A DNA stretch of 64,000 bases from Coriaria nepalensis (taxonomy: Eukaryota > Streptophyta > Magnoliopsida > Cucurbitales > Coriariaceae), in the NCBI GenBank assembly GCA_027186245.1, contig CP114486.1:9438501-9502500 (forward strand), given 5' to 3'. This document shows positions 1 to 12,926 of this stretch, piece after piece. The notes under the pieces were generated by a model. That model saw nothing but the letters and a program-made list of their open reading frames with translations, searched no databases and was not told where the DNA came from. Numbering within the stretch: the stretch's first letter is position 1; every line of letters starts with the position of its first letter. Both the position numbers and the translations under genes were made by a program.

Positions 1-480
1 AAGTAAAATTAAGAGTTTTTCCATTCTCTCTAGCGAATAATGTAAATGAGTGGTTATATTACTTTTCATCTGATACCGTCAACACTTAGAATGAGATGAA
101 TAGACTTTTTCTTAAAAAATATTTTCTTGTATCTAAGGCTACAATCATTATAAATGAGATATGTGGTATTGACAATATGATGATAGAGAGACTTTATATG
201 AGTATTGGAATAATTTAATAACCTATATGCAAGTTGCCTTCATCATCAAATAAGTAAGTAGCTCTTACTTCAATAATTTTATGAAGATCTTATGTTAATG
301 GAAAGAAGTATGATTGATGTTGCAAGTTGAGGTGCTTTAGTAGACAAGACACTTGTAGGTGCAAGGGCTTTAATATCGAACATGGCGGCTGATTCTCAAT
401 AGTTTACCCATTGATTAGAACAATCGCTAATAAAAGTAAATGAGATTGTTACATCCAACACTGAGCAATAACAAAGCGAC
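1..480 (+). mobile_element. Ty3/gypsy gag fragment, 5' end outside the window
   Basis: Frame 3 reads as a degenerate retrotransposon gag domain. Recognisable pieces in order are KLRVFPFSL, NEWLYYF, FLVSKATIINEICGID, LYEYWNNL, then after a frame break MERSMIDVAS, GALVDKT, ARALISNMAADSQ and KVNEIVTSN. This is the usual order in plant gypsy gag proteins. There is a stop at 87-89 (TAG, where Trp is expected) and several frame breaks after about 230. The fragment is dead and continues beyond the left edge. Family assignment rests on remembered gag motifs, not on a search. Confidence 0.75.
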
Positions 481-1503
481 TGATAACTTTTTTTAGTCAT
501 AAATTTATCAATTTATCTCTCATCATCTCCGCCAACTCCTTCATGGCTATCATCTTTTATCAATGGTTAGAGATAATCTAAGATTATGAATTTGACTAAA
601 AAATATTTTATATTTAATTTCTACACTTAATTTTTATTTTAATATTTTGAATCCTCTTTTTAATTATTTTTATTTATTCACCTTAAAATAACCTTCTCTA
701 ATTTTCTCCATCACTAACTACCACCACCTTCGTTGCCAAAAAATAGCTATCTCTCTTTCGTCGGATCCCAGTCGAATTATCTGGAGTCCGATAATTTTTT
801 CTTTTTTGAAAGAGAGAGAGAGAGTGAAAGTGAGAGAGTTAAATTCTAGTGGAGTTGGGGAAGGATGGCAGCTGCGGCAAAGAAAGTTGAAGGAGATTAT
901 TTTAGAGAATAAATAATAATAATTAGAAGTAAATTTTAAAATATAATAATAAAAATTATTTATAAATAAAAAATAGTATTTAATTAAATTTATAATTTTA
1001 TATTATTTCATGATCATAAATGGCAACGGTGGAGAATTGATGGAAGTGGCGATCAAATGATGAAATGATGAATTGATGAATTGATGAAAAATGATTAAAG
1101 AGCATGAAAATAAAACTTTTGAACTTAAAAAAAAAATGATTAACTGAAGTTTAAAAACTGAGTTTAAAAAAAAGTTGTGAAGCGAATAAATTCTGACTTT
1201 TGAGTAATTTGCGGTAGTCTTCTTGAAATATGGTAATTTAGGAGGTCCATGTAAATGGGTAGTAGTTTAAGGAGTAAATATGATTTGGCGGCCTTGTAAT
1301 TATAAAATAATTTGGGTTTTATTATAATTCATATGAAGTTTTGGGTTCAGTTTCCCCAAAAACTAGTAAAGTTGCTCTCATATCTGTAGGTGCTTGCTGG
1401 TAGCCTGGTAGGAAACGTTTTAGTTTTAAGTTCGAAGCAACCAAAATTTTTCGAGTCCTCTTCAAATCTTACAGTTCCATTGCTTCGATTTGGTGAAAGA
1501 GTA
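481..1503. other. AT-rich upstream region of the SFT2-like gene
   Basis: No coding signal seen. It contains a CT/GA-rich patch around 780-850, a run of GATGAA/GATGAATT microrepeats at about 1055-1092, and presumably the promoter and 5' UTR of the SFT2-like gene. No convincing TATA box could be assigned. Confidence 0.4.
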
Positions 1504-4500
1504 ATGGAGAAGATGAACCAGGCCTTCGGCAAGATGAAGATGCTGGTAGGAATGGATGTGGAAGACGAGTATCAGCCTGCTATCGACGAACTCCAGGATG
1601 GTTCTACTTTCTCATTCATGGATGATTTGAACCGCAACTGCACCTTGTCCACTAAACAGGTCTAGTCTCTTTTCTTTTTCTCGGTTTCTGACGTAAAAAT
1701 AACTTTTTGGTTGCCGAGAAACGACGAACGATTTCTGACTTCAGATCGGAAGTTTTTCTTTCTTGGCGAATTAAGCAACTACCTAAATTTTGAGCTGTTC
1801 AATTATGTTAATTTAGCATAAATTAACATCCACATGCACACCTTGTTGTATTTCCATATTATATGACCTTCATTTTTCTTTCAGTTAGTCTAAAACACTA
1901 CTGTGGAATCTTTTTGTGGTACTTTGATTCATACTGGAACCAGAATATTGATATATGAGCAGTTTCATAACTGTTAATTTGATCATTTTTTGTTTCATTC
2001 GACTGATGTCTATTTTCTTCTTTAACATGAATGAGCTCTAAAGTTAAAACCCCTTGCAACTGGAGTTTTTACATTATTCGATATTGTCGCAGGTTAGCTT
2101 GATATTTGTTCTTAGTTGTAAAATGTCAGTTCAATTGATACGAAGACTGAAAAACTGAGAAAAAGTTAAATTGAGTGGGAACTAAATATATTCATTCGAT
2201 GATTTCTGAAGCACAAAACTTAACGAGGCAAATCACCTTATATCGTTTAGCCTTTTGTTCTAAAATAATAGTTTGTATCTGTAAGCAGCTTCTAGCTCAG
2301 ACAATAATAATATAATGTTGCAACAAGCTAATAATGTTCAGAATAGGTCCCTCACCCGCTTTCCTTTAAGGTTTTAACCTATTACTTGTAAGCTACCATT
2401 TCAATGCGGCCATAAATTAGTGTTTGACTGTTTGTGGAGACAGATACATCTTGGGGCCTGGCCATTGTACTGCCATTGCTGTATAATATAGTGCTTCAAA
2501 TATTTTTATCACAATCAGATGCAGAAAACCAGACGCCCCATAAATGTATGATAATGTGACATATTTAAAAAATTATATATCGTGTGTGGGTTGAATACAA
2601 TTTCTTGTCAACTTCTTACACAGTTAATCTCTAATGTGTAATCAGTCCTTTTTCATAAGTAATTTATTGATTCAGGATAGAACTGTAAGCATTTTTGTTT
2701 AGATCATTTAGCTTTAATGTACATGTGTAATGCTCTTAGTATATAAATATAACATTGCAATTTCTTCATGGATTTGAACTATGATAAACGCAGGGGATGC
2801 TTTAAACTGTTTCTCTTGTTTTTCCAAATAAAACTTTTTTCTATTTAAACTTTTTAATCAGCTAGGTATATTGTTAGAGCTCTATAATGTAGATAATTGT
2901 TGGAAGATGCATTAAAACTTTCTGGACCTATCATACAGATATTAAGATGTAATAGCTAAGGAAACTCTTAAACAGAAGGGAGCGTTTGAATGTTTGATAT
3001 AAGTCACATAGATTTCTAATTATTATTTCCGTGGAGGATCAGTGACTGCTATCAGGCTGATAGATAGGATAGGATAGGATTGATGTAGGAAACATGGAAT
3101 TTTACTTTGCATTCAAGTGATGAAACAAATGATTACCCTAAGTGAAACATTGAACTAAAAGTAGATAGATAATGGTGTGGTGGTTAAAAGGGAAATAGTT
3201 AACCTGTTGCCTCATTTGTGCATGACCATTATTAGGTTATCATTACTTCTAAAAATTGCTATACCATTAGCCCCCCTTTTCCTGCAACTGGGGGTATATG
3301 CAGAGAACCAGATGTTTGTCTCTTGCAGTTTTCATTTGCTATCGAATTATCCTGTATTTATTTATTTTGGATGCATTCATTGCATATATTGTTTTGTTGA
3401 TTATTTTATTGAATGTATTAGTCTCTCTCTCTCTACTTACATTTCATAATTTCTCTCTCACTCACTCTCTCTCTCTTTGTTGGACAGAGATTTTATGGTT
3501 TCGCCATATGCTTCTCTGCTGGTTTGACCTGTGTATTATTGGTAAGTTCAGAACTCGAAAGTTTGAGCTTCATTGCTAATATAAATATATCATATTCAGT
3601 TACTGTTTCCAGGTAAGGAAAAAATAATTAGAGTTCATTGCTAGATTCCATATTCTACTTGACCCCCAAATAAATTCTATATATTAGGCCATAAAGCTAT
3701 TCAAGCGTAGAGGCCCTAAATTTAAAGGCCCAACCTACTTTTTTAGTTATAGATCTAGTGATGTTAGGACCAATGTCGTCTAAAGCGCACCAGGAACTTA
3801 GGCGAGGTGTGCTGGAGCACCTTGCCTGGTTTGAGGTGGGCGACCTGCCTATGTTCAGGCGAGAAGCGCCCTAGAGGCTCCTGGTGCAAATCCCTCTTTT
3901 CTTTCGTTTCTGCTTGAGGAAGAAGGAAAAACAGTACAGAGAAAGTTGAAAGAAAGTAATATATATATATATATATATCAGAAACAATAAGAGGGACTGT
4001 TAAAAAAAAAGATTAAATGTGATCGGATATTTTTGAGATTTAGTTGCTGGTTATGATTGACATATTTTTATAATTCATTTGTTTCTTTTTAGTTTTTTAA
4101 TGTGAGCACAAATGTTCTACTAAGGCAATAAATATATAAACTTCAATTCAATTAAAATAAATTATTAGTATATATATATTTTTAACTTATCACATTTAAT
4201 TTTCTATTTTTTTGTAGAATATATTGTTGCTGAACATCCATCTGTATGAGCTAAAGAGTAGAATGATATATACAATATAATTTTTATCACAAAACAAATT
4301 GAGATAATATATATAAGAAATTTAGTCTCTTACATTATATAATGATATAATGTAGTGATTGAGAACCTTGGAAAAAATATTGTTAGCCAATTTTATTGTA
4401 AATCTTAAGGGCGATTCTTCAATAACTACATTATATATTATATATTATATGTATTTTGGTATAGCACCTCACCTCAACCAGGCAAGCACCTAGGTTAGCA

Positions 4501-6863
4501 CCTTGCACCTCAGATGCTGGGGGTTCCTAGCGCCTCAAGGGCGCCTAGCGCCTCAAGGCGAGTAGTCTTCCGGTTGAAATTCTCATAATCTAGTTATATA
4601 CTCTTGTTCTAACCACTGTCCTGGAAATTGACAACACTGAGCCTTATATCCTATTCCATGTTGGATGTATTGAGCCTTATATCTCATAATCTGTTTTTAT
4701 CCCGTGAATTTATTTTTTGTTTGTTTCTATCTAGTGAATAAGGTTCATGCCTATAAAAGAGTAGCGTCAACATCATTAGGTGGTAATACTTATGAATCTG
4801 TGATGAACTTGTTTGTTCATTTCACCCTCTCTATAGCTTCTCCCCTTTTGTCCCTTTCTTCTCTTAACCCCACATCATTTCAGTATTTCTAACAATGAGT
4901 ATCAACATGTCATAAACCAGAATTTCAAGAATCCTCGTGTTTGAGGGATAGGAGAACTAATACCAAATGCCACCTAAACTTATTATATATCTAGTTAGGA
5001 AACTATCAACCTCAGCACAACCTACTAACCTCTATAATAACCCACAAGGTCTGGAATATAAATAAATAAAATAAATTAAAAGAGAAACATGGGCCACTGC
5101 AAATTGCCTATTCTGGAATATTGAAATTCCAACGCTTGCCTATATTGTCAAAAGACTCAATACCTAGTTGATCATATTCAAATCCTGATCAGCACCTTGC
5201 TTAGTACTCAACAATTACTAGAATAGCCTTAATGAAATGCCAATGCCAATGTCCATGCCAGTGAGTCTCTCTCTTTTAAGTCCTAAGCATATTCAAAGTA
5301 TTTTGAAACTCCTATCTTGCTTTCTCTTGAGCTACTTGTGACCTTGTTAAAAGATAGTTCATTTAATGATAGATTGCTGTATGGACTGTATGGTCCAAGT
5401 AAATTGAGTAGCAACTTATTTTTTGTGCTCCAGCAAATTTTAGCCATTGGAATCAAACAACCTGTTTTGGAGAATCAGCTCTTTGTATGCCATTAATTTG
5501 AATTTTGAACCACTATAGGTTACTTAACCACTATTGGCTCTCTTGTCCGATTGTTATGATATTTGTCCTGTTTGTACATGTGCATGCTATGATGAAGGTT
5601 TTTGAAATTTTACAAAATGGAACGGCACTAATCTGTTGACAGTATTTCCTGTTTCACTTAGCTTTTTGAAGCTAGATGGAATTCTACTTATATTATAATC
5701 TTCAGGACAAAGGAAAAGAGTCTCAGATATATTTGCTCAACTCTTTTATTTCATACAGACTGATGGTCTTCAAAGCACTAATGTGCATGCCTTTCTCTTT
5801 ACATGAGACAGTCACTGCTCGTTTTCTTCAATCCAATCAAGTTTGGAATTGCTTTCACATTGGGCAATTTGCTTTCACTTGGAAGGTTTGTCTTCAGATC
5901 TCCACATTATTTACACCGGATTTTGCTATGGCTATGTAGTTTATATTAGTTCCTTGCTTTGTAGTATTATTATTAGCATCTATTATAGCTTAACCTATTT
6001 ATTATTTGACCTGTCTTTTGTACTTACTCTTTATTGGCCAAAAATAAAAAAATAAAACAAAACAAAGGCACTTACTATTTGAAAGTGGCTTGCATATTTA
6101 GGTCATGTCTTCCCAGGTTTTAGAAGATAGGATTATGATAATATTTATATTGTGAGAGACAACGAGCTATAATTTTATCATAAGTATCTTAGTTTTCTTC
6201 TCTCCCATCAAATAATTCTAGCAAAATATTTTCATCTCCAATTCATAAACTGATCAATAAGAACACCTTGCTGTTCCCTAACCTTAACTAGCCTTAACCA
6301 CATATATTTGATTAGTGCTTATAAAATTTTTCTAGACTTAGCTTGTGTGGTATTTTGGATGCTAAGTTGGATTCTCATGTGACAGCACAGCATTTCTCAT
6401 AGGCCCTAAACGACAATTCACAATGATGCTCGATCCTGTTCGTATTTACGCAACGGCATTATTCCTTGGTAGTATAATCATTGCTTTATTTTCCTCTCTC
6501 TATGTAAGTTGATTTCTGACTTCCTGACCATTTTCCTATCTCTTGTTTGACGATTATTGTCCTCATTTAAGAAATCAATGACCAGTCTTCCATTCTAATT
6601 ATTTAACTTGCCATTGAACAGGTTCGCAACAAGCTTTTGACATTCCTGGCAATTATTTTAGAGTTCGGCGGGCTTATTTGGTACGTTGTAATAGTCCTAT
6701 CAAATAATGTCTTTGTAATCGACCCATCTATTTCTCCTGATTTTGCAACAAGTTATCCAGATTTATTTGAATTGCATTGAACAGGTATAGCTTGAGCTAC
6801 ATACCTTTTGCAAGGTCTATGGTTTCTAAGGTTATGGCAAGCTGCTTTGACACTGAATTTTAG
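1504..6863 (+). CDS. SFT2-like vesicle transport protein (Got1/Sft2 family)
   Basis: Golgi membrane protein of the Got1/Sft2 family, implicated in fusion of endosome-derived vesicles with the Golgi. Six coding exons join in phase: 1504-1659, 3488-3541, 5812-5885, 6386-6503, 6622-6680, 6785-6863 (540 nt, 179 aa plus stop), all with GT-AG introns. The protein has a hydrophilic N-terminus starting MEKMNQAFGKMKMLVG, a FMDDLNRNCTLSTKQ motif, then RFYGFAICFSAG and four hydrophobic segments (about residues 55-75, 78-95, 108-130 and 135-157) separated by short loops such as FFNPIKFG and MMLDP. It ends SCFDTEF. Length and motif order match plant Sft2 proteins. An in-frame ATG at 1390 would add 38 residues; I chose 1504 because the family starts with MEKMNQ. 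Intron 2 is 2.3 kb and carries an inverted-repeat insertion. Confidence 0.93.
3421..3476. repeat. CT-rich microsatellite in SFT2 intron 2
   Basis: A run of CTCTCT interrupted by short A/T blocks, just upstream of the exon 2 acceptor (TTGGACAG, ending 3487). It probably serves as, or lies beside, the polypyrimidine tract of that intron. Confidence 0.6.
3803..4506. mobile_element. Inverted-repeat insertion (MITE-like) in SFT2 intron 2
   Basis: The GC-rich arm at 3803-3840, containing CCTTGCCTGGTTTGAGGTG, is matched in reverse complement by 4464-4506, containing CACCTCAACCAGGCAAG. Both arms sit in GCGCCT-rich flanks (3781-3890 and 4464-4565), which contrast sharply with the AT-rich interior. 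The interior holds a (TA)n run at about 3959-3978 and a second hairpin (arms near 4347-4365 and 4413-4433). It looks like a non-autonomous DNA transposon; I could not define a target duplication, and the superfamily is unknown. Confidence 0.5.
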
Positions 6864-8504
6864 GTTGGAATATGTCAAGAAGAAGAATACTTCGCTGTGT
6901 CCAATTTGGGATTGGAAGAACATCAAATCCTTGTCACGTCTTCAGAAACCAAGACCATATTATTGGCATGAACAAGTTGACATTTGTTTTGTTTTTAGTT
7001 TTTTTTTTTTTTTAAATCTGTAATTTTGTTTACTGTTGTCTGATGCGTTTTGTAGTCAGTGAGGTCAGAGTACGCGTTATTGATAATTTGAGGGGGCACT
7101 ATTCCTTCTCCGAGAAAGAAGAAAATCAATTGAAACTCAACAATGTACATGTGAGGCCTTTTCTAGGTGTTTGATTATTTGATTCTCATTGCAGTCTTCT
7201 CTTCCTTGCATGTACGGACAAATTTTTTTCGAAATTAGATGTATATGTGGTGGTTGGTTTGAATGTGGGAGTAAACTACACATTAATATCCTTGGTGGGT
7301 GTTACTTAATGTCCAATAAGAATACACCATTCAACAAAAAATTGCTGAATACATTTAAAAAAAAAAGATATTAGAAATCCCTAATTGTTTCTCTCTATGG
7401 TTTTTTTTCCCCCTCTTTCTCCTCTCTTTACCTCTACGTCTCTTTCTTTAGTGAAGAAGGTAAAAGAAACATTTCAATCTCTACTCCTTGTTTCTTATTA
7501 GAGAAGCCAAGAGAAAAATGAATTCTTTACTCCCATCATGTTCTCTCAATCATCTTAAACAAAATTGAAAACATACATTTAATTTGAGGTTTGTTGTCAT
7601 TATTCCTTTTTCCTATATTTTAGGGTTTTCTAGATTTTCTTCCCTTTTGGTTATTCTCAATTTTTTCTTATCCATTTAGTTCTCAGATAAATAAATTGCT
7701 TTAAGTATAGACCAACTCCTGTGCAAGTAATTTCTCACTGAAAAAGTATGTAATGTATAGCCATCGAGCAGTACATTATAAACTAATCGATGGTCCGAAC
7801 ACTATAAATATTTTAAATTTCAAATCAAAATGAATATAATAACTTAAAAAAAAATGAAATCAATATTTCATTATCATTTCAGTGTTAACTTCGATTTTTT
7901 TTGGATTTTTTTTTTCAGATTTTTTCGACTGCGAATCATTGCTTCATATTTTTCTTTAGATTTTGTCGACTGCTAACTTTTGTGAAACTAAGGATTTCGA
8001 ATTGGGTGAATTTGATAAAAGAATTTGTAAAAGTTAAGATTTTAAATATTTTATGCGATTCGAATTATATTCAAAAGTGTTTGAGCTTCTATTTTTTTTC
8101 CTTTTTACTTTCGAACTATAAAAGTATTTTAATAAATTATTATTTTGTTTATTAAAAAAAATAAAAATAAGACAATTATTTTAACAAATTTTATAATGAG
8201 TCTAAACTCTAAAATATATTTTCTAAATGGATTATGCGCTCAAATTCTCACTTAATTTATGCAGATCTTTTATGTAATAAATAAGTTATGCTGGGGGCTC
8301 AAGTAATTTTTTAAACTTCCCTCTCTAAACTTGCACGAAAATCAGACCCTTTGTTCTTCTTCCCCTTTCTCATTAGTCGAACTGTTCTTCTTCCAGAGTT
8401 TCTGACCAAATTCGTGTAAGGGTTTCGAATGTTTCGTTTGTTATTTTCTAATTCGATTGTAATTTTCGTAGTCGTTTTTTTTATTTCGTTTTCAGAAGGG
8501 TCTC
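6864..8504. other. 3' flank of SFT2-like gene and AT-rich spacer
   Basis: Contains the SFT2-like 3' UTR (long T run near 7000) and then AT-rich DNA. Short frames here have no recognisable domain or gene-like composition. Nothing else supported. Confidence 0.4.
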
Positions 8505-8610
8505 GACTTTGAAATTGAAATCTTGACGAAGGCCTGCAACTATGGACTTCGAAACTGAAACGTGGGTGAAGACCTGTAAATATGGACGAAGTCCTGGACT
8601 TCAAAATCCA
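8505..8610. repeat. 40-bp direct repeat, two units plus a partial third
   Basis: Two units of exactly 40 bp (8505-8544 and 8545-8584) begin GACTTYGAAAYTGAAA and end TATG, differing at scattered positions. A degenerate third copy follows in 8585-8610. The repeats lie in a purine-rich stretch on the + strand; no coding function recognised. Confidence 0.7.
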
Positions 8611-8820
8611 ATCTTGGAAGAAGAAGAATGAAAAGGAGGAAAAAGAAAGGGGAAAAAAATTAAGGTTTGAAATTTAGGGGGACAAAATATAGGTTAACAT
8701 CGGCTAATAAGGTTTCAAATTATGGGGCTGCGGTGTTGTAGTTTACATAAATTGAGATGCTTAAAATATACAATTTCGCTTTCGTTGTGCAGTAAATATG
8801 AATTATCAAAATATGTTGTA

Positions 8821-9065
8821 ATAAACAAGTAAAATGTGTAAAATTTATATATCTCCTATATAATTTATATATATATTAATTTAGTGTTTGGTTATAAAAT
8901 AAAATTAAAATAAAATAAAATTAGAAGTTATATATTTATATATTTAAGACCAATTTAATTTAAGTGTAAGACCTTCATTTAGATTGTAGTTAGATTATAA
9001 TAATAAAAAGGTAATTTATTAATTTGTTAAATTATTTTCATGCTTGGTAGCACAACTTAGATGGT
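8821..9065 (+). mobile_element. Left half of an older LTR interrupted by the copia element
   Basis: AT-rich DNA ending AGCACAACTTAGATGGT before the target site of the 9.07-18.49 kb element. Joined across that insertion to 18497-19305, it resembles the 29.7-30.57 kb part of the LTR at 28035-30571 (shared AGCACAACT, TAAATTAATTAAA and GACCCA-type blocks in the same order). The left limit is uncertain. Confidence 0.35.
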
Positions 9066-9070
9066 ATTGG
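9066..9070 (+). repeat. Target-site duplication ATTGG, left copy
   Basis: ATTGG immediately precedes the left LTR (starting TGAAAG); the identical pentamer follows the right LTR at 18492-18496. A 5-bp duplication is the expected length for a Ty1/copia integration. Confidence 0.8.
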
Positions 9071-11219
9071 TGAAAGAGTATGCTTGTCAAGCATCTTGGA
9101 TATGACCTAATTGGGTCGTCACTTATGAGAATCAATTTTTAATTGTATAAATTATTAATATAATTGATTGCATAACATTCACTTATATCATATATAATAA
9201 TACATCATGATATTATTACGCTGGAAATAATAACTTGCTTTTATATATAAAGTATTGATTGCACACTTCACAGATTCCTGATTTTCAAACATATACTTGG
9301 ATTTGTTATAGAGATCATGGAATGATCATATCCAAGTTGGTTAAGTCTGAAATCCAAATAATTCATAGTTATAGGATTATCGTGCTAGGAATAATGATAC
9401 TCCAAAGAGACAATTACACGTGCTACCCTCTTCAAAGAGAAGATTGATGAACTCATGTTCATTGGTGTTAGGGAACACTGAGATAGACATGCAAGTGATC
9501 GGTAAAGACCTAATCACTGCATGTGATCATTTGACAAAACTCAATGGTAATGATATTAAACTGTTAATAAATTTTGTTGGTGACTATCGTACTTGTGATG
9601 CTTAGATCTGAGATCACCACAGTACTAACATATGAAATATCATGCTTTAGCATCACTCCACGTGGTCTTAGCCTAAGGCCACTAAAAGGGTGAATCGTTA
9701 GGTATGTGTTCGAATATGAGCAGTTTGTAGAGTGAAAGATGGGATCCATCACCTCTATATTAGAGAAGGTGTTTCAATGAGTTACATAACTTATGCATTA
9801 AGAAAATCCTTACCCAAGGTAGTATAGTTAAAGAAAGAGTTCTCTATAAATCCATTGTCTAACTATATAAGAAGTTTATAATATTCATTAAAAAAAAAGT
9901 CTAAAAGAGTTTAAAAGTTAAACCATACCATAAGACTTTCTAGAAGCACGATTGATAAGAGGTCATTATGGTACGATAATAGTCATCTACTATTCTTGTG
10001 GAAGTTTCTCGTACTTCTCATTATACGAGTGGTATATATTCCTTTCTAAAGAACAATATGTATCTGGTGGTTTAAGTCAACTTGATCATAGAGAAAAATC
10101 ATGTTGACTATTTATTTTGAAAAATGTTTTCAAAGTCAAATGGTCAATTCGTAAAGAATTGATAAAACTCATAAGTTGTTATAAGAACTACTTGCTACTG
10201 GAATATAGAACATATTTAGTCACACACACTAAGGTTGATCGGATTGAGGTTGGATTTTAAATTGGAAAATTTTGACTTGTTCATAGTGAACTTGATTTAA
10301 AATGTTAAATCATTAATGAGTTTAATTCTTTAACTCTATGTTACACCCGCACTTCTAACATAACCAAAGTGTGATTTAGATTTAATTAAAAATTAAACAA
10401 TACATTAGAAAAATATTATTTTGACTAATATAATTATTATATAGAGATTTAATGATTATAAAGTCATAGAGTATTTTTAGGTCAAAATATGGTCTGTTGG
10501 GTTATTAAAGTGTTAATGAACCTAAATGGGCTCACGAGCAAAGCCTAAATTAAAGTTTACATTTTACTAGGTAAGATTATATTTTAAATTTTAAATAAAA
10601 GATTATTTTTATTTTTCTAGAAATTGGAATTAAAATGAGTCACGGGAAACTCAAATATGGCAAATTTAATTAACTGGCCTTAAAGGCGTAATAGGGTTTA
10701 GACCCAAGATGCTTGTTCCCTCATATAATGGCACAAAATTCAAGGATTTTTTTTTTCATTTTGTGTGCTGCTCAAATAGAAGAAGAGAGAGAGAGAGAGC
10801 AATTTTCTTGCTATTTTTTCTTCTTCTCTATTTATTTGATTCAAGAGTTAAATCATTCAAATCTGAATTCGACATTCGAGTTGTCGACTGTGTTGACTAA
10901 AAATAGACACTGAATGATAGTGAGGGACCATGAGGAAGTGGCAACGACATGTGAGCAACGACAACGGTGGCGACAGTAAAGGAGAAAGAGAGTGAAGTTT
11001 TGTACGGAACTTGAAGGAGATTATGGGCTTGGTATAATCTCTTCTTTCTCCTTTATATTATGTTTTGATAAGTTTTAAATGTCTATGAATCCAGAGGCTT
11101 GAGAAGCATAGCATCAAGTGGGTATCCTTAGTAGTTCGTCACTTGGGTCTAGATGTCATGAGTCCATTTTTGGAAAATAGATTCCACCCCATGGTATAAG
11201 AAAGAACCATCAACTAATA
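9071..11219 (+). repeat. 5' LTR of the copia element
   Basis: Begins TGAAAGAG and ends ACTAATA (the terminal CA is mutated to TA). It aligns collinearly with 16443-18491 over its whole length: shared blocks include ACTTATGAGAATCA, CATCACCTCT, AAATCCATTGTCTAAC and CTTGAGAAGCATAGCATCAA. The short frames inside it are not genes. Confidence 0.9.
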
Positions 11220-11220
11220 G

Positions 11221-11232
11221 TGGTATCAAAGC
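11221..11232 (+). other. Primer-binding site complementary to initiator tRNA-Met
   Basis: TGGTATCAAAGC one base after the 5' LTR. It matches the common plant PBS (TGGTATCAGAGC) except for one substitution. Confidence 0.85.
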
Positions 11233-12062
11233 ATCAGTTTGTATGCTGGAATTCTAGACATAATATATGAGATGCATCTATGTGAAATTTGTGATGAAAT
11301 GGCTTATCTATCTAATTTTGTGTTTTTGATGTTTGCTGAAATTTTAGAAACATGACTTAAAATGTGTTTTTAGGTTTGCTTTTCAGATTTTTGAACCCGA
11401 AAACAAAAAGGTAATCATTTAGAATATTTAGGTGAGTCAGCTATCATGACGCTGACATGAGTAACGGCTGGCCAGCGGGTTGGCAGCAGGCCACCGCTGG
11501 CCACCGCCAATGGCCCATGGGCAACCATGGTCATGTAGGGATGGAATCCCCAATCGTTAATGAATGGGTCTGACTCGCCCGGTAGTTAATGGGTAAGAAA
11601 ATCCATTTCCAAAAATTGGACCTTAATATGCCTAGTTGGGCTTTGAAAGTCTAAAAAATCATTCGAACATTAAATTTCAAAAAATTTTGGAATGTCCAGA
11701 ATGTTTTCTTAATTTAAGATTTTGGGTTGTATGCATTTATGATTGGGTTAAATTTAATAAATTGCAAATATTGTAAGTTATTAAATTCAAGGTATGTAAA
11801 TCATAGAATCAAATTTTACCGAAGTAAAATTCATATTTTTATGAGAATTAAAATGACTTGAATGCATCATACTTGGGTTCAATAATCAATACATAATAAG
11901 CATTTATGGTTTGGTGAAAGAGTTCATCAAATTATAAATACTTATAAATTTTCATTCTCTTGAGTTAGAAAAGGTTCTAATTTAAGATAAATTTTCAACA
12001 AGTATGAATTGTTTCATGGAATCTTGAAAGTGTTTCAGGCTTAATAATATTAACAATGTTGT

Positions 12063-12235
12063 TGATATACTTAAAGTATTAAGGTTATATCAATTTGAGA
12101 AATTATTAAATACAAAGAAAGTTAGCATCTTTGATGATATTCTTAAAGTGTTAAGAAAAATATCATATTTAAGGTTGCACTTTCTAATTAAAATTAGTGA
12201 TTATATAGATATCCTCCAAGTGTTGAGAAATATCT
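12063..12235 (+). repeat. Three spaced copies of a ~30-nt imperfect palindrome
   Basis: Copies at 12063-12092, 12135-12165 and 12207-12235, with starts exactly 72 bp apart. Each begins GATAT, has an AAGTRTTRAG core and closes ATATC, so each could fold as a short stem-loop. They lie in the untranslated leader of the copia element between the PBS and gag. Confidence 0.75.
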
Positions 12236-12718
12236 AATAAAATTGTTTAAATGAATAATCTGCAAACATAATTGATTTGATTAAAGAGTTAATCATTCAA
12301 AACTAAATTTGAGATGATAAAATCATGAATATTTCAAAACACATAAAATGCATTTAATGGATTGACATGAATATTTATTCAACCGTTGAATGAGAATAAG
12401 GATGATTATGATGATCTATGCTTGAATGTTTCATTTGTATGTTCTCATTACATTGAAAAGAGCTAGAATCATGTATACATGCATTGATGAGAGTAATAAA
12501 ATTAAATCCCTTCAAAGATAATATTAAGCTTGTAAGCCATGTAAGAAAGTTTTACATGGTTCCTTCCCGTTACTCTTAATTCAATATTAGTAATTCATTT
12601 AATTGACAATAGACACATGGATTAATGTGTTATTAACATGTGAGTTATGTGGTTTTAATATTGTAATAGTTGCAATAATAGCATGAGATGTTTTGGGATT
12701 GCAACATTCCTATTACAT

Positions 12719-12926
12719 CTGGCTATGGACACATAGAGGATACTAATATTGAGTGCTTGTTATGTCACATAGAACATTTTAGATTAAGCTTAGCTAGTAG
12801 GATACAGTTGGCTACGGACACGTGAGATCATATTTTACTACATGTAGTAAAGAAGTTACATGAGATGTAAGTACGAAAAGTGCTTTCGTTACCTTATATG
12901 TATTGGTTGGTTACAAACACGTAAGA
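12719..12926 (+). repeat. Three copies of a 20-bp GGCTACGGACACGTGAGA-like motif
   Basis: Degenerate copies at 12719-12738, 12808-12827 and 12907-12926, about 90-100 bp apart, in the copia leader. The middle copy contains a CACGTG E-box/G-box core. Confidence 0.6.

Noticed and set aside
1390..1503. In-frame upstream ATG extending the SFT2-like protein by 38 residues
   Set aside because: The extension has no family counterpart; plant Sft2 proteins begin at the MEKMNQ methionine (1504).
3177..3579. Hydrophobic frames of 90 and 93 aa upstream of SFT2 exon 2
   Set aside because: Intron sequence read through into exon 2; only 3488-3541 belongs to the gene.
8311..8604. 97-aa open frame on the - strand
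   Set aside because: It is the complement of a purine-rich 40-bp repeat region; no domain and no gene structure.
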